Origin: Eutreptiella sp. 'Long Island Sound 2002' | Taxonomy: Eukaryota; Euglenozoa; Euglenophyceae; Eutreptiales; Eutreptiaceae | Length of the DNA: 64,000 nt | NCBI GenBank assembly: GCA_964036045.1 | Contig: OZ038382.1 | Coordinates: forward strand, 77,785,918-77,849,917 | Reading direction: 5' to 3' | Shown: piece by piece, positions 53,926 to 64,000 of the stretch | Position numbering within the stretch: the stretch's first letter is position 1 | Layout of the letters: the number at the start of each line of letters is the position of its first letter | Notes under the pieces: generated by a model | What the model saw: the letters and a program-made list of their open reading frames with translations, nothing else | The model's database searches: none | Told to the model about the DNA's origin: nothing | Translations under genes and position numbers: made by a program

Positions 53926-54741
53926 TCGGTGTTGGAGCAGGACAGGGGCAGACGGGAGCTAGGAGTGCACCCACAGCCAGTACACATGCTGGCTCAGGTG
54001 CGAGGCGGGCCGGAAGTGGTAGACCTGAGCGAATACTTGGAGGGCAAGGTGGGACAACAGGTCCACTTCCCCAATGTGCTGAGGCCAGAAACACTACCCA
54101 GAAGATTGCAAACCAGGCGGCTGCAGGCGGTCACGGGTCAGGTGCCAGTGCGGGAGACAATCATGAGGTGGTACGGGCAGAAGGGTATGGATCTCCCGGA
54201 GGAGTACATGCGATGCCACTGCAGCTGAGAGCTGGAAACGTACGAGCACTTCATGCGATGTGAGCGGTATAAGAAGATAGAGGAGCCGCTGTTCAGGGAC
54301 CAGGACGTCCTGTTGCTCAAGAAGGGTGAGAAAGTCAGAAGGGCGATGGAGAGGGAGCTGGGGAAAGAAGGGCATCGCAAGTGGTTGTGGCACATGGTGA
54401 TCGTGAAATTGCTATGGAAGGGGCTCCAGGAGCATACGGTGGCGCCGGAAGCCGTGGCCCACAGACTGTTGCGGCGTATTGTGGAGCATCTGCAGGAGCG
54501 CATGGCGTGCAGGGAGGCGCATTTGGAGGCAGGGGCGGAAGACATGGGAGATCCGGTCATCAAACGGGTGGAGATGGCGTTCATCAGGCACAACCCGCAA
54601 GTCACTGAGATCGAAGTGCGACCACAGCCACATTGGCGGCTACAGCAGTCGGAGGGCGCGCGGGATGACAAAGAACAAGAGGGTGATGAGCAGAGGGAAC
54701 GCCTGATGGCACGCAGACGGAAGGGAATCCGGCTCATATGA
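53926..54741 (+). pseudogene. element A ORF2 C-terminus with CCHC finger
   Basis: In phase with the RNase H frame. Around 54214-54260 'CHCS', a TGA (54226-54228), then 'ELETYEHFMRC' form C-x-C-x8-H-x3-C, matching B's 'CPCHLQQPETWEHFKQC'. About 160 mostly helical residues follow, ending 'RRRKGIRLI' and a stop at 54739-54741. No restriction-like endonuclease motifs are apparent after the finger. Confidence 0.65.
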
Positions 54742-55796
54742 GCACAGGAGGGAACAAGAGGAGGAGCGGACGTAAGGTGGCACCCTAAAGGTGGGCAGAT
54801 GGTGGTGGACCGCTGGGGTTGGGGGGAGCGAGGACGAACGGTCACCCGTCAGTCGGACTGGAACATCCAGGACGGGACTGGACCGAGCCACTGAGCGAGG
54901 GCGGCCGGAGCGGACGGCAGCCACGCATTCGACATCCGCCATCCGGACTGGACCATCCGGGGCAGGCGGTCCAGACAGTCACATGGGCCCGAAAAAAAAA
55001 AAGCGGGGAAGGCGGACAGAGAGGGGGAGCGAAAGAAACTGGTGCGGCCGCCAGGAAGGACTCAAAGCAACGGTTGACGTGGAAGCAAGCGCCGTGGGAC
55101 GAAAGGGGGCGAAAGAGGAAGTGAGTTGGCAGGGGTGTCGGAGGCAGGGCAGGGACATGCAGACAGCCATCAGAAGAGGAACAGTCCAGGAGACCCAGGA
55201 CGGCACAGGAAGAAGGCCGAGGACAAAGAAAGGATGCCCCCGGGGAAGGGCAGCCAGTGCGGGGGGGCAGAACAAAAAGGAGGAACAGGCGGCACATGCC
55301 TGTGGCGTCGCAGGGCAGGGCGGGAGGGACATGAGGCCCCAGGGGGGGCGCACGCACTAGGCAGGCCCGGGTTGGACGGACAGAGGTGAAGCGGCGTTGG
55401 TGGCCCGGCGGACGCCGTGGCGGCGGGCTCAGGAGCAGGGGGCGGATGCGGTAAGGCAAAAGAAAGGAGCAGCCAACAGGGTCCGGGGGGTGCACGCCGA
55501 CAATTTGGAGCATGGCAAGGAGTGCGAGGACAAGGAAGGGACAGACCAATACGTGCCTGGAGGCAGACTGGGAAGAGCCAATAGTACAATGACGCGTGGA
55601 AGAGGACGTGGAGCAGCCAGTGCACCACGGGCCAAGAGCACAGCACACGTAGGGCGCGCGAACCATGGCACAGAGGGGGCCGCCAGGTGCGGGACGCGGG
55701 TAGAGGAGGGAATAGACGGCAAGGCTAGGGCATTGATCTCGATGCCATGTACTGTAGAAAGATGTAGTGCACACCTGAGCCAAAGCCCCCAGCCCC
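54742..55796 (+). other. element A 3' flank; motif copies, no gene
   Basis: Purine-rich and T-poor. It has motif copies like those at 121-866, at about 54853 (ggactggaacatccagg), 54880 and 54947 (ggactggaccatccgggg). Frames are Arg/Gly/Glu-rich artefacts. Element A's true 3' end is somewhere here or beyond and is not marked by a clear tail. Confidence 0.45.
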
Positions 55797-56374
55797 TAGC
55801 CTGTCATCGGCGGCAGCTGCCGCGCCGCCAGCGCGCGCAGTGCGGGGGTACGGGGGGCTGGGGCTGGTGGGGGTGAGGGTCGATGTGGCCTGGATGCAGG
55901 CGGCTGCAGCCCCGCAGCCCCCCTCGGGGACGCAATCGGCAGCATCCGCTGTGGTGTCATCGCCCTCGTCTCCAGAGAGTCCGGAGACAGTGCAGCAAAA
56001 GAGGCGGCGAACGGAAGAGCTGAAGCGGAAGGGCGAAGCCGCGGCAGGGACAGGGGAGGGAGGGGACAAGGGAGGGCAGGCAGTGGCAAGTGGAGAGGGG
56101 GCGGAGGTGGAGACAGCGGGAGCTGGCGGGCAGGGGGAGGAGCGGGGGGAGCAGGCGGCAGCGCGGCGGCCGGCAGACCCTTTCATTCTGGTGGTGAGCG
56201 ACAGGCTGGGCGGGTTGGTGGTTGACGACATCCTCGTGGTGTCGAAAGATGAGGGGTACGAGGCCAGGAGGATGGCAGTGGAGGGGGGCCAAGGGCAGCC
56301 GCGCGCACCGAATGTGCCGGCGGCTGCCATGAAGTCCATCCTCCCGGAGGTGCTGAGGAAAGAGGAGGTCAAGG
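55797..56374 (+). CDS. candidate exon 1 of an unrecognised gene
   Basis: Open frame with Ala/Pro-rich start ('AAAAAPPARAVRGYGGLGLV'), charged middle ('QQKRRRTEELKRKGEAAAG') and a folded-looking end ('ADPFILVVSDRLGGLVVDDI', 'AAMKSILPEVLRKEEV'). It stops resembling protein at a possible donor GTAGGC (56375). Candidate next exon: 56555-56730, which ends at a canonical GTGAGG donor and is Arg-rich helical ('RYKALAHMERQRRRRHAPQL'). Phases do not join cleanly, so splice sites are provisional. It may belong to element A's 3' ORF or be a host gene. Confidence 0.3.
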
Positions 56375-57149
56375 GTAGGCGAGGACGGGCAGGGAAGGGA
56401 CACCGGAGTACGCACAGAAAGGCGTGGCCAGACAAGCAAGGGAGGGAAAGGGCAGGCGGGGGCGACAGGAGCCAGGCATGCGACAGGGCACCAAAAAGGG
56501 AAAGGGGGAAAAGGGCAGGGGCGACAGTGGCCGTAGCTCCAACACTTCGTTCAGCAGCAGCTGTCGGGGTTGCCCCCACACGTCAGCGCGGCGGTGCAGG
56601 CGGAGGAGGAGAGGGAGGCGCGCTGCCACCAGACGGTGCGGTACAAGGCGCTGGCGCACATGGAGCGCCAGCGCCGTCGCCGCCACGCGCCGCAGCTGGG
56701 GCCAGACACCATCTACCGGCTGGAGATGACGTGAGGGATTGAAAGGTCGGAGCGATAGGGTGGGCAGGAGGGGTCAGGAGGGGGGCACAGCGGCCAACCA
56801 AGTGGCGGACCACAGAGAGGGGAAGGGCAGGCAGGGCAGAGCAGCAAAGCAGCGGCGGGGCGCCACGGCCAGCGGGAGAGAGGGCAGGAGAGTGGGAGCC
56901 AGTGCGGGGGGCAGGCAGACGCAGTGCAGGGCAGGGGTGCAGGGCTGGAAGAAAGCGGCAAGAACAGCCACGGTGGGCAAGGTGCGCAAGGGATAGGGAA
57001 GGCACAAGAGGGGCTCCAGGGAAGAGGACAAGGGACGGCAGGACACCAGGGAGCAGGCAGCAAGGGGCAAGGGGAAGCAGGGCGAGCGGGCAAAGGGCAG
57101 GGGAAGGCAAGTGGCCGTTGGTACATGGGGTCACCGGTATTCCCAGGCA

Positions 57150-57346
57150 AGAGATTGGGATGGTGGGGAGGTGTCGTCCCACCTGCCATCCCACCGTTTC
57201 TGCCACCACCTTACCCTGCGGTAGGGATGGTGTACCCACCCCCACCGGCGTACCCGGGTGTGCCGCCGCCGGCGCCCGTGCGGCAGCACCCGCAGGCCGA
57301 TGGGGCGGCCTGGGGAGCACGGGGAGGGAAGGGAGAGGAGCACAGG
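57150..57346 (+). CDS. candidate Pro-rich internal exon
   Basis: A run of Pro/Tyr/Ala ('PPAIPPFLPPPYPAVGMVY', 'PPPPAYPGVPPPAPVRQHPQ') flanked by attcccag upstream and purine-rich sequence downstream. A short candidate exon at 57462-57529 ('VEELQTAWVDLRRRLERVE', acceptor gcgcag, donor gtgaga) would follow. Both are inferred from local coding look and splice consensus only. Confidence 0.25.
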
Positions 57347-57612
57347 AGGGCATTGGAGAGGATAGGGGAGGAAGAGGGAAGCACGGATCATGGCAGGAGC
57401 GGCCAGGGTGGTGGAGGGATGGACGGAGGGGTAAGGCATGCCACGGGGAGGGGAGGCGCAGGCAGTCGAGGAGCTGCAGACGGCCTGGGTTGATCTTCGG
57501 AGAAGGCTGGAGAGGGTGGAGATGGCAGAGTGAGAAGGCGAGAAGCCCAGGGAGTTGACACAGGTGGGGGGGGGGGGCGGAGGGGTGCCCCCAACTACTG
57601 CCATTCGGGCAG

Positions 57613-58332
57613 CCGGCTATCCCGCCAGAGCAGGAAAGGGAGATGCAGGAGAGGGTGTGGAGGCAGATTAGATTTGAGGCAGCGAGGCTGGCGGAGAGGG
57701 ACAGGGAAGTGATGGCGCGAGAGCACAGGGTGCGGGAGGAGGAGGAGGCGGTGGCCCGGGGGGCACACTGGGTCCTCCCGGACCCGCAAGGCGACACTCC
57801 CTCCACGGATGTGCAGAGACGGTCGCCGTCCGGGAAGAGGGCCAGGGGAGAAGGGGGGGAGGCTGGGCAAGCGAGGGGAGAGCGGCGCCGGGTGGAGGGG
57901 CGGGGAGCAGGGGGGGCAGAGGGGGCGCCGCGGCCCGCCAGCCCCAGTCCTGAGCCGAAGCAGACAGACCTGGGCTTGGAGTTGCCACCGCCGCGGCAAT
58001 ATGCGCCGCAGCCGGTGCAGAGGGAGCCCGGGACGGTCACGGGGTTGAGGGCGGGGGACGTGGCGGAGCTGGTCTGCTACGTGAAGTGGGCAGGGAGGAC
58101 GAGAGAGGGGCGGGAGGAGCGAGGGACCCGGCCCTTCAGCAACCTGGTCGGCAGGGCTGGGAGGCCAAGGGAAAAGGGGCCTGGGATTGAGGAAGGCGGC
58201 TGCAGGAGGATGCTGGGAGAGGCGCTTTCGGGGGTGAGCGTCGACTGTCCCCGGGAATGGGGAAAAAAGCCCAGTGTGCGGATGCTGAGGGAGCTGTTGC
58301 AGAGGGAGGAGTGGTACGAAGGCGAGGCGTAG
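57613..58332 (+). CDS. candidate terminal exon, coiled-coil/charged protein
   Basis: After acceptor attcgggcag the frame reads 'PAIPPEQEREMQERVWRQIR' and a heptad-like Glu/Arg helix to about residue 50. Next come an Arg/Gly/Pro-rich linker with a basic 'SPSGKRARG' patch, and a final compact part ('GDVAELVCYVKWAGRT', 'SVRMLRELLQREEWYEGEA') ending at a TAG. The 'CYVKWAG' stretch is faintly chromo-like, but I would not call a chromodomain. Function unknown. Confidence 0.35.
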   Translation, partial: PAIPPEQEREMQERVWRQIRFEAARLAERDREVMAREHRVREEEEAVARGAHWVLPDPQGDTPSTDVQRRSPSGKRARGEGGEAGQARGERRRVEGRGAGGAEGAPRPASPSPEPKQTDLGLELPPPRQYAPQPVQREPGTVTGLRAGDVAELVCYVKWAGRTREGREERGTRPFSNLVGRAGRPREKGPGIEEGGCRRMLGEALSGVSVDCPREWGKKPSVRMLRELLQREEWYEGEA

Positions 58333-60638
58333 GGCAGGGCAGAAGCAGGGCCGAGGTGCTCATCCTCGTCATCACCTGGGGGACAGGATGCAAAGACGGG
58401 CACACGGAAGGTACAGGGAGGATGGACGGGCGTGAACTACAGGATACAGGCGGGGCGGACAAGAGAGGTCCGCACGGGAAGGAGATGGTCATGGACAGGC
58501 GAGGGGGAAGCATGCAGCAAGGGACAGGCAAGGGGACACGGAGGGTCAAGAAGTGGCGGTGACACTGCCAGCAGAGGGGGAAGGCCAGCGTGGCAGCGGG
58601 GCACGAGGGGATGAAAGTCGGGGACATGGACCCCCTTAGGGAGGATCAGGATCCGCGGCAGCAGGGGCCGTGCAGCAAGGCGTCGGAGGGCACTAGAAGA
58701 GTGGAGCGGCAGTGAAGAAGACGGAGTCTGCGCCGGGGTTCAGAACGGGGAGCAGCAAAGGCATAGAGAGACCCAAGAGAGAAAGGCAGCAGGTACAGCG
58801 ACTGAGAGAGCAACGGGAAGGCCGACACGGCTCAGGCTGTGAAGCCCCCGTGGAGGGCAGGTGCACAGCGGGGGTCTGTCGGCATCCGGGAGAAGCAAAG
58901 GGCGTAAAGGCGCCACACCCGTCGTATGGAGATCAGGGTCAGCGCCCGAAGCGATGGCATCGGGACCCTGGCGGACTACGCGGTGAGCAGCAGTATGGGT
59001 CAGCCAAGGTGCACACGAGTGGGGTCAAACGACAGCATCATGGCGCCAGAGCAGGACTGACCTCCATGGGAGGCGGCATGCCCGCTACACGGAGACCAAA
59101 GAAGGTGCGGCGGAGGAGCTGTAGGGCACAGGAGTGGCCAGCGCTCTGCGGGCGCAGCCAGTACTGGCCAGGAGGGAGCCACACGGAAAGTACCGTGGGC
59201 AACGGCATGCCGCACGAAGCTCACCCACATTTGGGGGGTCAGAACCGGAGGCCCGACTTGATGCGGAGACCGTTGGTACTGGTGGAGTACGGCTGGCGGT
59301 CAAATGGCACCGGGCTGCTTTGCTGGATGCGCTGGGCTTGCGGGGCTGCTCTGCACGGTGTCAAGACTGAAAGTGGCTTGTGGAATACAGCAAGAGGTGA
59401 TATGGGCTGCTTGCTCCATGCGCTGGGCCTGCAAGGATCGCTCTTGGGCTATGTGGGCCACATGGGCAGTTCTATCTTTCCTGCCACGAGAGGGTGTGCT
59501 TGTGTTGGCCACCAGCTCTCGTCGTACCAGTTGACGCCCCATCATCATATCAATCCTCAAATGTTACCTCAAACCAGTCTGCATTGTAAAGCTCATTCGC
59601 CTCATTCCTTTTGCGGCATGATTGAAGCTTTCGTCGGGGATTACGGAGGTAGCAAATAGTTTGGGGAAGGAAAAAATAAAGAATCGTCAGGGAGAGGGCA
59701 TGACCGGACTACAGGAGAAAGGGTAGGGACATAGGGGTAGGGCATAGGTGGAACGCACGAGTGGAATACTCGGGTGGATGAACAGCAAAGGCAAGGAAGG
59801 CGGACAGTATAGACAAAAGGGGGCAGGAGACGCCCCTCCGAGTAACGGCAGGGCAGGGGTAGCGCAGAGGGGAGCAGGGGACTCACGCGGGGCGCGCGTG
59901 AGCAGCAAAGAGCGCAGCACGAGAGGCAAACAGGGGAAAAAGCAGGCGAACCCAACGGGCACGGCCGCGCAGGGAGAGGGGGACGCAGGAGGCCAACAGC
60001 GGCACATAGGTGCACCACATGGCGCACAGAGAGACGCCATGCCAATGACCCGCATTGAGCCATATCGGCCGCCCTGCCCCACCATCAGGGAACTGAGCGA
60101 GTGAGGGCGTGCCAGATACAGCCCTGGCGTGCGAAGGAGCAGCGGAGAGCACACGGAGCAGGAAAGCGGCAGTAAGACGTCGGGCGAGAGACAGGCGACG
60201 CGGGAAGGGCGAGGAGGGGAGAGGAGAGAGGGAAGAGGGGAGAGAGACGCGACGGAGGGGCGTTCATCTGGCTTGGCCAGGGACCGCCAAGAGGCACGTC
60301 CCGCGAGGGCAAGAGGACCAGAGACCAACACCGGAGCCGTGACCCGATGACCAGTGCATTGATGACGTGCGTGCAAGCAGGGAGGAGGGTAAAAAAAACA
60401 AACACAACAGGGACAGGAATCCACAGGACAGGACGCACAGAGGCAAAGGGGGGGGCAGGCGGCCAAAAAAAATAAAAGAAAAAAACAAACCCACAATGCA
60501 CCGCTGAGGGCACACAGCACAGAACGAGCAGGCAGCGTGAGAACGGGTAGGAGCAATCGGTGCACCGGACAAGAAAAAGGAGCGACAGGCAAGTCACTCA
60601 GGGTAGCAAGCGGCAAGGTGGAGAAAACACAAAAGGTG
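58333..60638. other. no recognisable gene; purine-rich, T-poor
   Basis: Long stretches of gga/gca-rich sequence with no domain. A short lower-GC island lies at about 59540-59690. Frames on - are Pro/Ser/Leu-rich artefacts. Confidence 0.4.
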
Positions 60639-60900
60639 CTGGCGGCCACGTGGGGTATGAGCACGGGTAACGGGATGGGAAACGGGGGCGGGACCAGGAG
60701 GAAGGACCCCCAATAGGTCCAGTAGGAATCAAACCACCCGAATACAAGGGGGCGCGTTAGAAGCGACCCGTGCGGGGCGCACGAAACAGTCCCCGGATGG
60801 ATGAGGATCCAGTGGGCCCGAGCCACTGGGTAGCTGGCCGCCCGTGGGGTATAAACACGGGATGAAGGATGGGAAAAAGGGGGGGGGACCAGGAAGGGAG
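60639..60900 (+). repeat. ~65-bp direct repeat pair 193 bp apart
   Basis: ctggcggccacgtggggtatg... (60639-60705) recurs as ctggccgcccgtggggtataa... (60832-60900), both running into gggggcgggaccaggaa-like sequence. Between them the - strand carries ggtttgattcc (about 60733), another B-box-like element similar to that at 1524. Confidence 0.5.
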
Positions 60901-61640
60901 TGTGGCAAAGGCCTCAGAACAGCCCCGGGGGAGCGGGAAATCACAGGGCACGGGGAACGGGCCGTGTTGGGTGAGGGGATGTGGCAAGGGGGAAGGGGAC
61001 ATTGCGGGGTTGCGAACCAGGGAATGAGTGGTGACAGATAACGCCAAGTAGCAGCTTCATTTGATCGGGAAACCAGTCGCCATGGAGTGGTGAGCCATGG
61101 GCCAACCGTCGGGAGCCTGGCCACGGGAAGTCGGGAAAATGCCCTGAACTCCGGGACGGCCGTGAGGTGTCCGCAGGGGTGAGGATCGACCCTGAGGCCC
61201 CCAGGTCAATGGTCTCTGTACACGTAGGTTCACGGGTGAGCGGGACCTGGGGGAACGTCGAAAGGGTCGCCCCCTAGCCTCGGGCCATTGATGGACGACT
61301 ACCAAGTGCATCTGGGAGCCGAGTTGGTACTCCAGCCTGTGAGGGATGGGAACTGGTGGAATGTGGCTGAGAGCAAAGCTGCGCTGTTGGCGAGGGATAT
61401 CCACAGGAAGCCCGCCTGCAAGCACCCACAAGGCTGAGCTAGAGGGGAAAGGCCGGAGGAACCTTCAACGAGTGACCGGAAGGAGCTGAGACCGTGAGGG
61501 CAGCGACTGAAGGAAACCTACCGCGGGTCATGCCCCAAGGGAACCTGGTTGAAGTTCTCAGCCATGAAGCAAGACAGGGGTCACCAGGAAAGCTGATGGT
61601 GGAGAGCTCTCCTTCCCGCCAGCGGCGGCCACCATGTAAA
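60901..61640. other. no recognisable gene
   Basis: GC-rich sequence with small hairpins. I looked for rRNA-like signatures and found none. It ends near cttacttacgtac (61687), where composition drops to lower GC. Confidence 0.35.
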
Positions 61641-62640
61641 ACAAACCAGGGGATGACAGATGAGGCTGCGGACGCGCCTGCCCGTACTTACTTACGTACT
61701 AGACCATGCACACTCGAAGTATGCGTTCCGTTATGGACGTCTGACGCCATGCCCACACAATCCCGATACAACGGCTTGAAAAGACTCAATGGTTCACGAA
61801 TGATCATGCATGACACGATGACATCGATACGGTCCATTAGGTGTATGGCACACACAAAGAAAGGCATATAGAACACAATGGCATCATTGGAATCCTCGCG
61901 AAGCGTGGGCACACATGGCCCATAGTTACCTTTGCCCACAAGATGGTAAAATGGAATGAAGAACATGGGTTCCAAACATAAGGAATGTTCTCAGCGTCGA
62001 TCAACCATCACACCATGGCCCCCATAAACACAAAGTACGTACATGACCTGTCCACCCTCGTGAGTCACCAATGTGCACATATGAAGGACCCGCAATGAGG
62101 ATCACTAAATATGGGTCGAGAGAGTGGGCTCACAGCAATGGCAAACACTACTTGTCACCTGGCATGTGTGACATATATACTGTCATGATGGCAATGCCTC
62201 AGGACTCCACACCGGACGCCGGGAGCCCGTCACTCAGCAATGTCATACACCATGGGCAGCACGTCAATAGGCTTGACGGGTTTACTTGCTGCTTGCAAGG
62301 AAGCAATCAATAAGGGCCGGCCCACAAAACCTCACATGTATAGTGTATGGTACATACTGATTGCTGGGCTCCCCACGGTTAGAGTGTCGCGAACCAAAGA
62401 CATGAGTAGAGAAGCCAACACACAACATATGTCTGATGCCCTCACATCCTTGCAAATGCCACTCAGTCCCATCACTTGGTGCCTAATTGCTTGGGACCCA
62501 ATGGCATAGGCGAACACAATCGTCATGTTCATTAGAAACCATCCCCACATGAACATGTCAAATCAATATTACCTATTTGCATGTTTGTCTCACACCGAAC
62601 CAATTCAATGCATGCTACTTGGAGAGAGATTGGGTAAGAA
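61641..62640. other. lower-GC region with short membrane-like frames on -
   Basis: Minus frames 61975-61688 ('DAIVFYMPFFVCAIHLMDRI') and 62556-62332 ('MFMWGWFLMNMTIVFAYAIG') are hydrophobic and less compositionally biased than their surroundings. Stops in all frames separate them. They could be remnants of a membrane protein or of another repeat. I cannot identify a family. Confidence 0.25.
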
Positions 62641-62789
62641 GATTGGATAAGCAGATGCCCCGGGTCACATGTAGAGACCTAGACCCGGCCTGCAGAGTGA
62701 GTGCACAAAGAGAGGTATCCCGGCTCCAATGAGAGCACATCCATGTGAGATTGTCCCATCCCAAAGAGAAGTAGTCCTGCCTCGAAAAG

Positions 62790-62950
62790 AGATGATCCCG
62801 CCCCAATCCAGGCATTGAGAAAGATGGTCCCACCCCAATCCATGCCCGGAGAGAGAACCTAACCAATCCGGAGCCCAGGAGGGAGATCCTAACCAATCCA
62901 TGGCCCAGGAGGGAGAGCCTAACCAATCCATGGCCCAGGAGAGACCCTCA
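62790..62950 (+). repeat. short tandem repeats, ~30 bp and ~40 bp
   Basis: About three units of cctaaccaatccatggccca followed by ggagggagag (period ~30) at 62857-62950. They are preceded by two related gat..cccRccccaatcca units at about 62787-62850. Confidence 0.75.
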
Positions 62951-63409
62951 CCAAAACCTAATCCCGAGAGCTTGCATATGGGGGGAGAGGTTCGCCTAGC
63001 CATGACCCAGGGCAGCAGTCATGCACACGGAGTGATAATCGCCAACCTTGACCGACGAGTGTCCCTATATCCCATTCCCAAATTAAGTGAACTCGTGCCC
63101 TATTGCTTGCTGCGAAGAGGAGGATAGTGGATCACCAACCATGTTTAACCAATGATATGAATTCACCGAAGGTCACCTGAGTAAGATGGCAAATGAGAGG
63201 TGAACAACCAGGGCATAAGTGCAATTCTTCACATTTAGCATGTTCACCCATTGCACGTGCACAAAACATGTTCAACACACACAATCACCAGAGGTTGACC
63301 CTCTTTGATTCCATGGGTGATGAAGGTGTCATGACACATGCAGAACGAACAAATGATAAGCCAAGGAATGAGGAGTTGCCTTGCCTGTCAGAGCAACGAC
63401 TGAGTTACT
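62951..63409. other. no recognisable gene (pre-insertion flank of element C)
   Basis: Moderate GC; no domain. Composition changes sharply to GC-rich near 63410, where element C begins. Confidence 0.4.
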
Positions 63410-64000
63410 TTCTTCCCTTCCGGTGCGCCTACCGCAGCCACATCCACTTCCACTTCGCTCCCACTAGGGCTCCCTCAGATTCAAGGGACTTGTGGTCCCC
63501 CATGCACGTAGGCGTGGCAGTGCGGAAGCAGATGCGCCCATTAACGTACACTGGTCTCCTCCCAATCCGCAGCGGCAGCCAGGGCCTTGGTAGGGAGATG
63601 TATTGCCTCGCCAAGTGGACCCAAAGGACCTGGGGGATCCCCACGGACTGGTGGGTGTGGGTGGTCACGCTGCGCCCCCAGCAGAGGGAAGCCCCCCCAA
63701 ACCGCAGGGGACCCACCCCCCCACGCCCCACCACCCTACAGCTCTGCCCATACATGGTGGCAGCCCGCCTCATGGCGCTGCTGTGGCCGGGCCCAGACAC
63801 CCCACGCCAGACCTACCCCCACCTCACAGAGGAGGACATGCCCGGCATCCAGCGATGCTTCTTCTGCACCCTCGACTACCTCCAGCAAACACACCCGCAC
63901 GTCCTGGAGCAGATATGGCCACGCCCCGGGTAACCCACGTGCCCGCGCAGCCGAGACAACGCCGCCACACCAGCACCAGCACGCACGGATCACCAGGAAA
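63410..64000 (+). mobile_element. element C: 5'-truncated element with Ulp1-like domain, runs off window
   Basis: GC-rich, T-poor sequence starting abruptly. The frame to 63933 contains 'EMYCLAKWTQRTWGIPTDWW' and 'LQLCPYMVAARLMALLWPG', aligning with the 'LYCLWRWARRRWPH' and 'NPCPVFAIHHIRALALG' parts of B's Ulp1-like protein. Cys is conserved, with a Gln two residues before it. The His/Asp strand is 'SPMHVGVAVRKQM', so His is kept and Asp is not obvious. The frame seems to open upstream at 63193, but that part has different composition and no homology. The 3' end lies beyond the window. Confidence 0.45.

Larger units (their letters stand above)
1967..54741 (+). mobile_element. element A: non-LTR retrotransposon, split by three insertions
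   Basis: Four + strand blocks (1967-2450, 16318-23483, 34820-35353, 52118-54741) make one element when element B, gypsy-1 and gypsy-2 are set aside. The order is three OTU-like modules, a charged ORF1, then ORF2 with APE-type endonuclease, reverse transcriptase, a connection region, RNase H and a C-terminal CCHC finger. Continuity is shown by TSDs: GCGCG flanks gypsy-1 and TGTGC flanks gypsy-2, and A's reading frame resumes in phase across both. Of the described non-LTR groups I know, RandI/Dualen is the one that joins a cysteine protease with APE, RT and RNase H; I infer kinship with it or an I-like group. I do not see a restriction-like endonuclease. The outer ends of A are not defined. Several nonsense codons and frameshifts show the copy is dead. 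Confidence 0.8.

Noticed and set aside
52501-54228. Three in-phase TGA codons in A ORF2 as evidence for UGA recoding in this organism
   Set aside because: Other interruptions in the window are TAA and TAG, and TGA is easily made from CGA by CpG decay. The TGA in the zinc finger aligns with a Gln/Pro region of B, not a conserved Trp or Cys.
53926-54741. Restriction-like endonuclease after the CCHC finger, as in Dualen
   Set aside because: The finger fits, but I could not find the PD..D/E-type motifs in the following helical tail of A or B.
61080-61640. rRNA-like fragment
   Set aside because: G-rich hairpin-forming text superficially resembles large-subunit rRNA, but no conserved rRNA block matched.

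Overview
Organism. The window looks like nuclear DNA of a GC-rich unicellular eukaryote; an alga such as a dinoflagellate or chlorophyte is plausible, but nothing here fixes the species. There are no bacterial operons, rRNA genes or CRISPR arrays. Nearly all of it is nested retrotransposons, with one weakly supported host-type gene near 56-58 kb. Layout. Non-LTR element A runs on the + strand from about 2.0 kb to 54.7 kb and is cut into four pieces by insertions. It encodes three tandem OTU-like modules, a charged ORF1, and an ORF2 with APE endonuclease, reverse transcriptase, RNase H and a CCHC finger. Element B (2451-16317, - strand) is a 5'-truncated relative inserted in A's OTU region. It is flanked by 309/310-bp direct repeats about 92% identical, and it carries a RING finger, a Ulp1/C48-like protease domain, a six-unit 378-bp tandem array and a CCTA-type tail. 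An inner 2.2-kb segment of B is inverted, with a breakpoint inside its RNase H. Two related Ty3/gypsy chromoviruses interrupt ORF2 of A. Gypsy-1 (23484-34819, +, TSD GCGCG) is decayed. Gypsy-2 (35354-52117, -, TSD TGTGC) has an intact 1479-codon pol. Both have LTRs of about 0.8 kb with a tRNA-like module, a PBS matching initiator tRNA-Met, and chromodomain integrases. Removing the two elements and one TSD copy each rejoins A's codons exactly. The strangest object is a 5465-bp insertion (38091-43555) in the 3' region of gypsy-2, flanked by the 10-bp TSD TCAGTGTTTT. Its + strand is almost free of thymine: 38929-40147 is 1219 consecutive bases without a T. It holds poly-A and poly-G tracts and a six-unit array of about 190 bp, and it ends in an (ACCT)n tail like that of B. 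Because one strand lacks T and the other lacks A, no frame can hold a stop codon, so the very long reading frames there are artefacts. Elements A, B and this insertion are all T-poor on their inferred sense strand, and the gypsy elements are not. The left (0-0.9 kb) and right (54.8-55 kb) flanks share a dispersed motif like CTGGAACATCCGGGG. After a candidate intron-containing gene (55.8-58.3 kb) the right end is mostly non-coding, and a second, 5'-truncated element with a Ulp1-like domain runs off the window at 64000. How it fits together: this is a graveyard of retroelements in which ubiquitin/SUMO-type modules (OTU, Ulp1-like, RING) recur in related non-LTR elements. Nothing supports a working host pathway.
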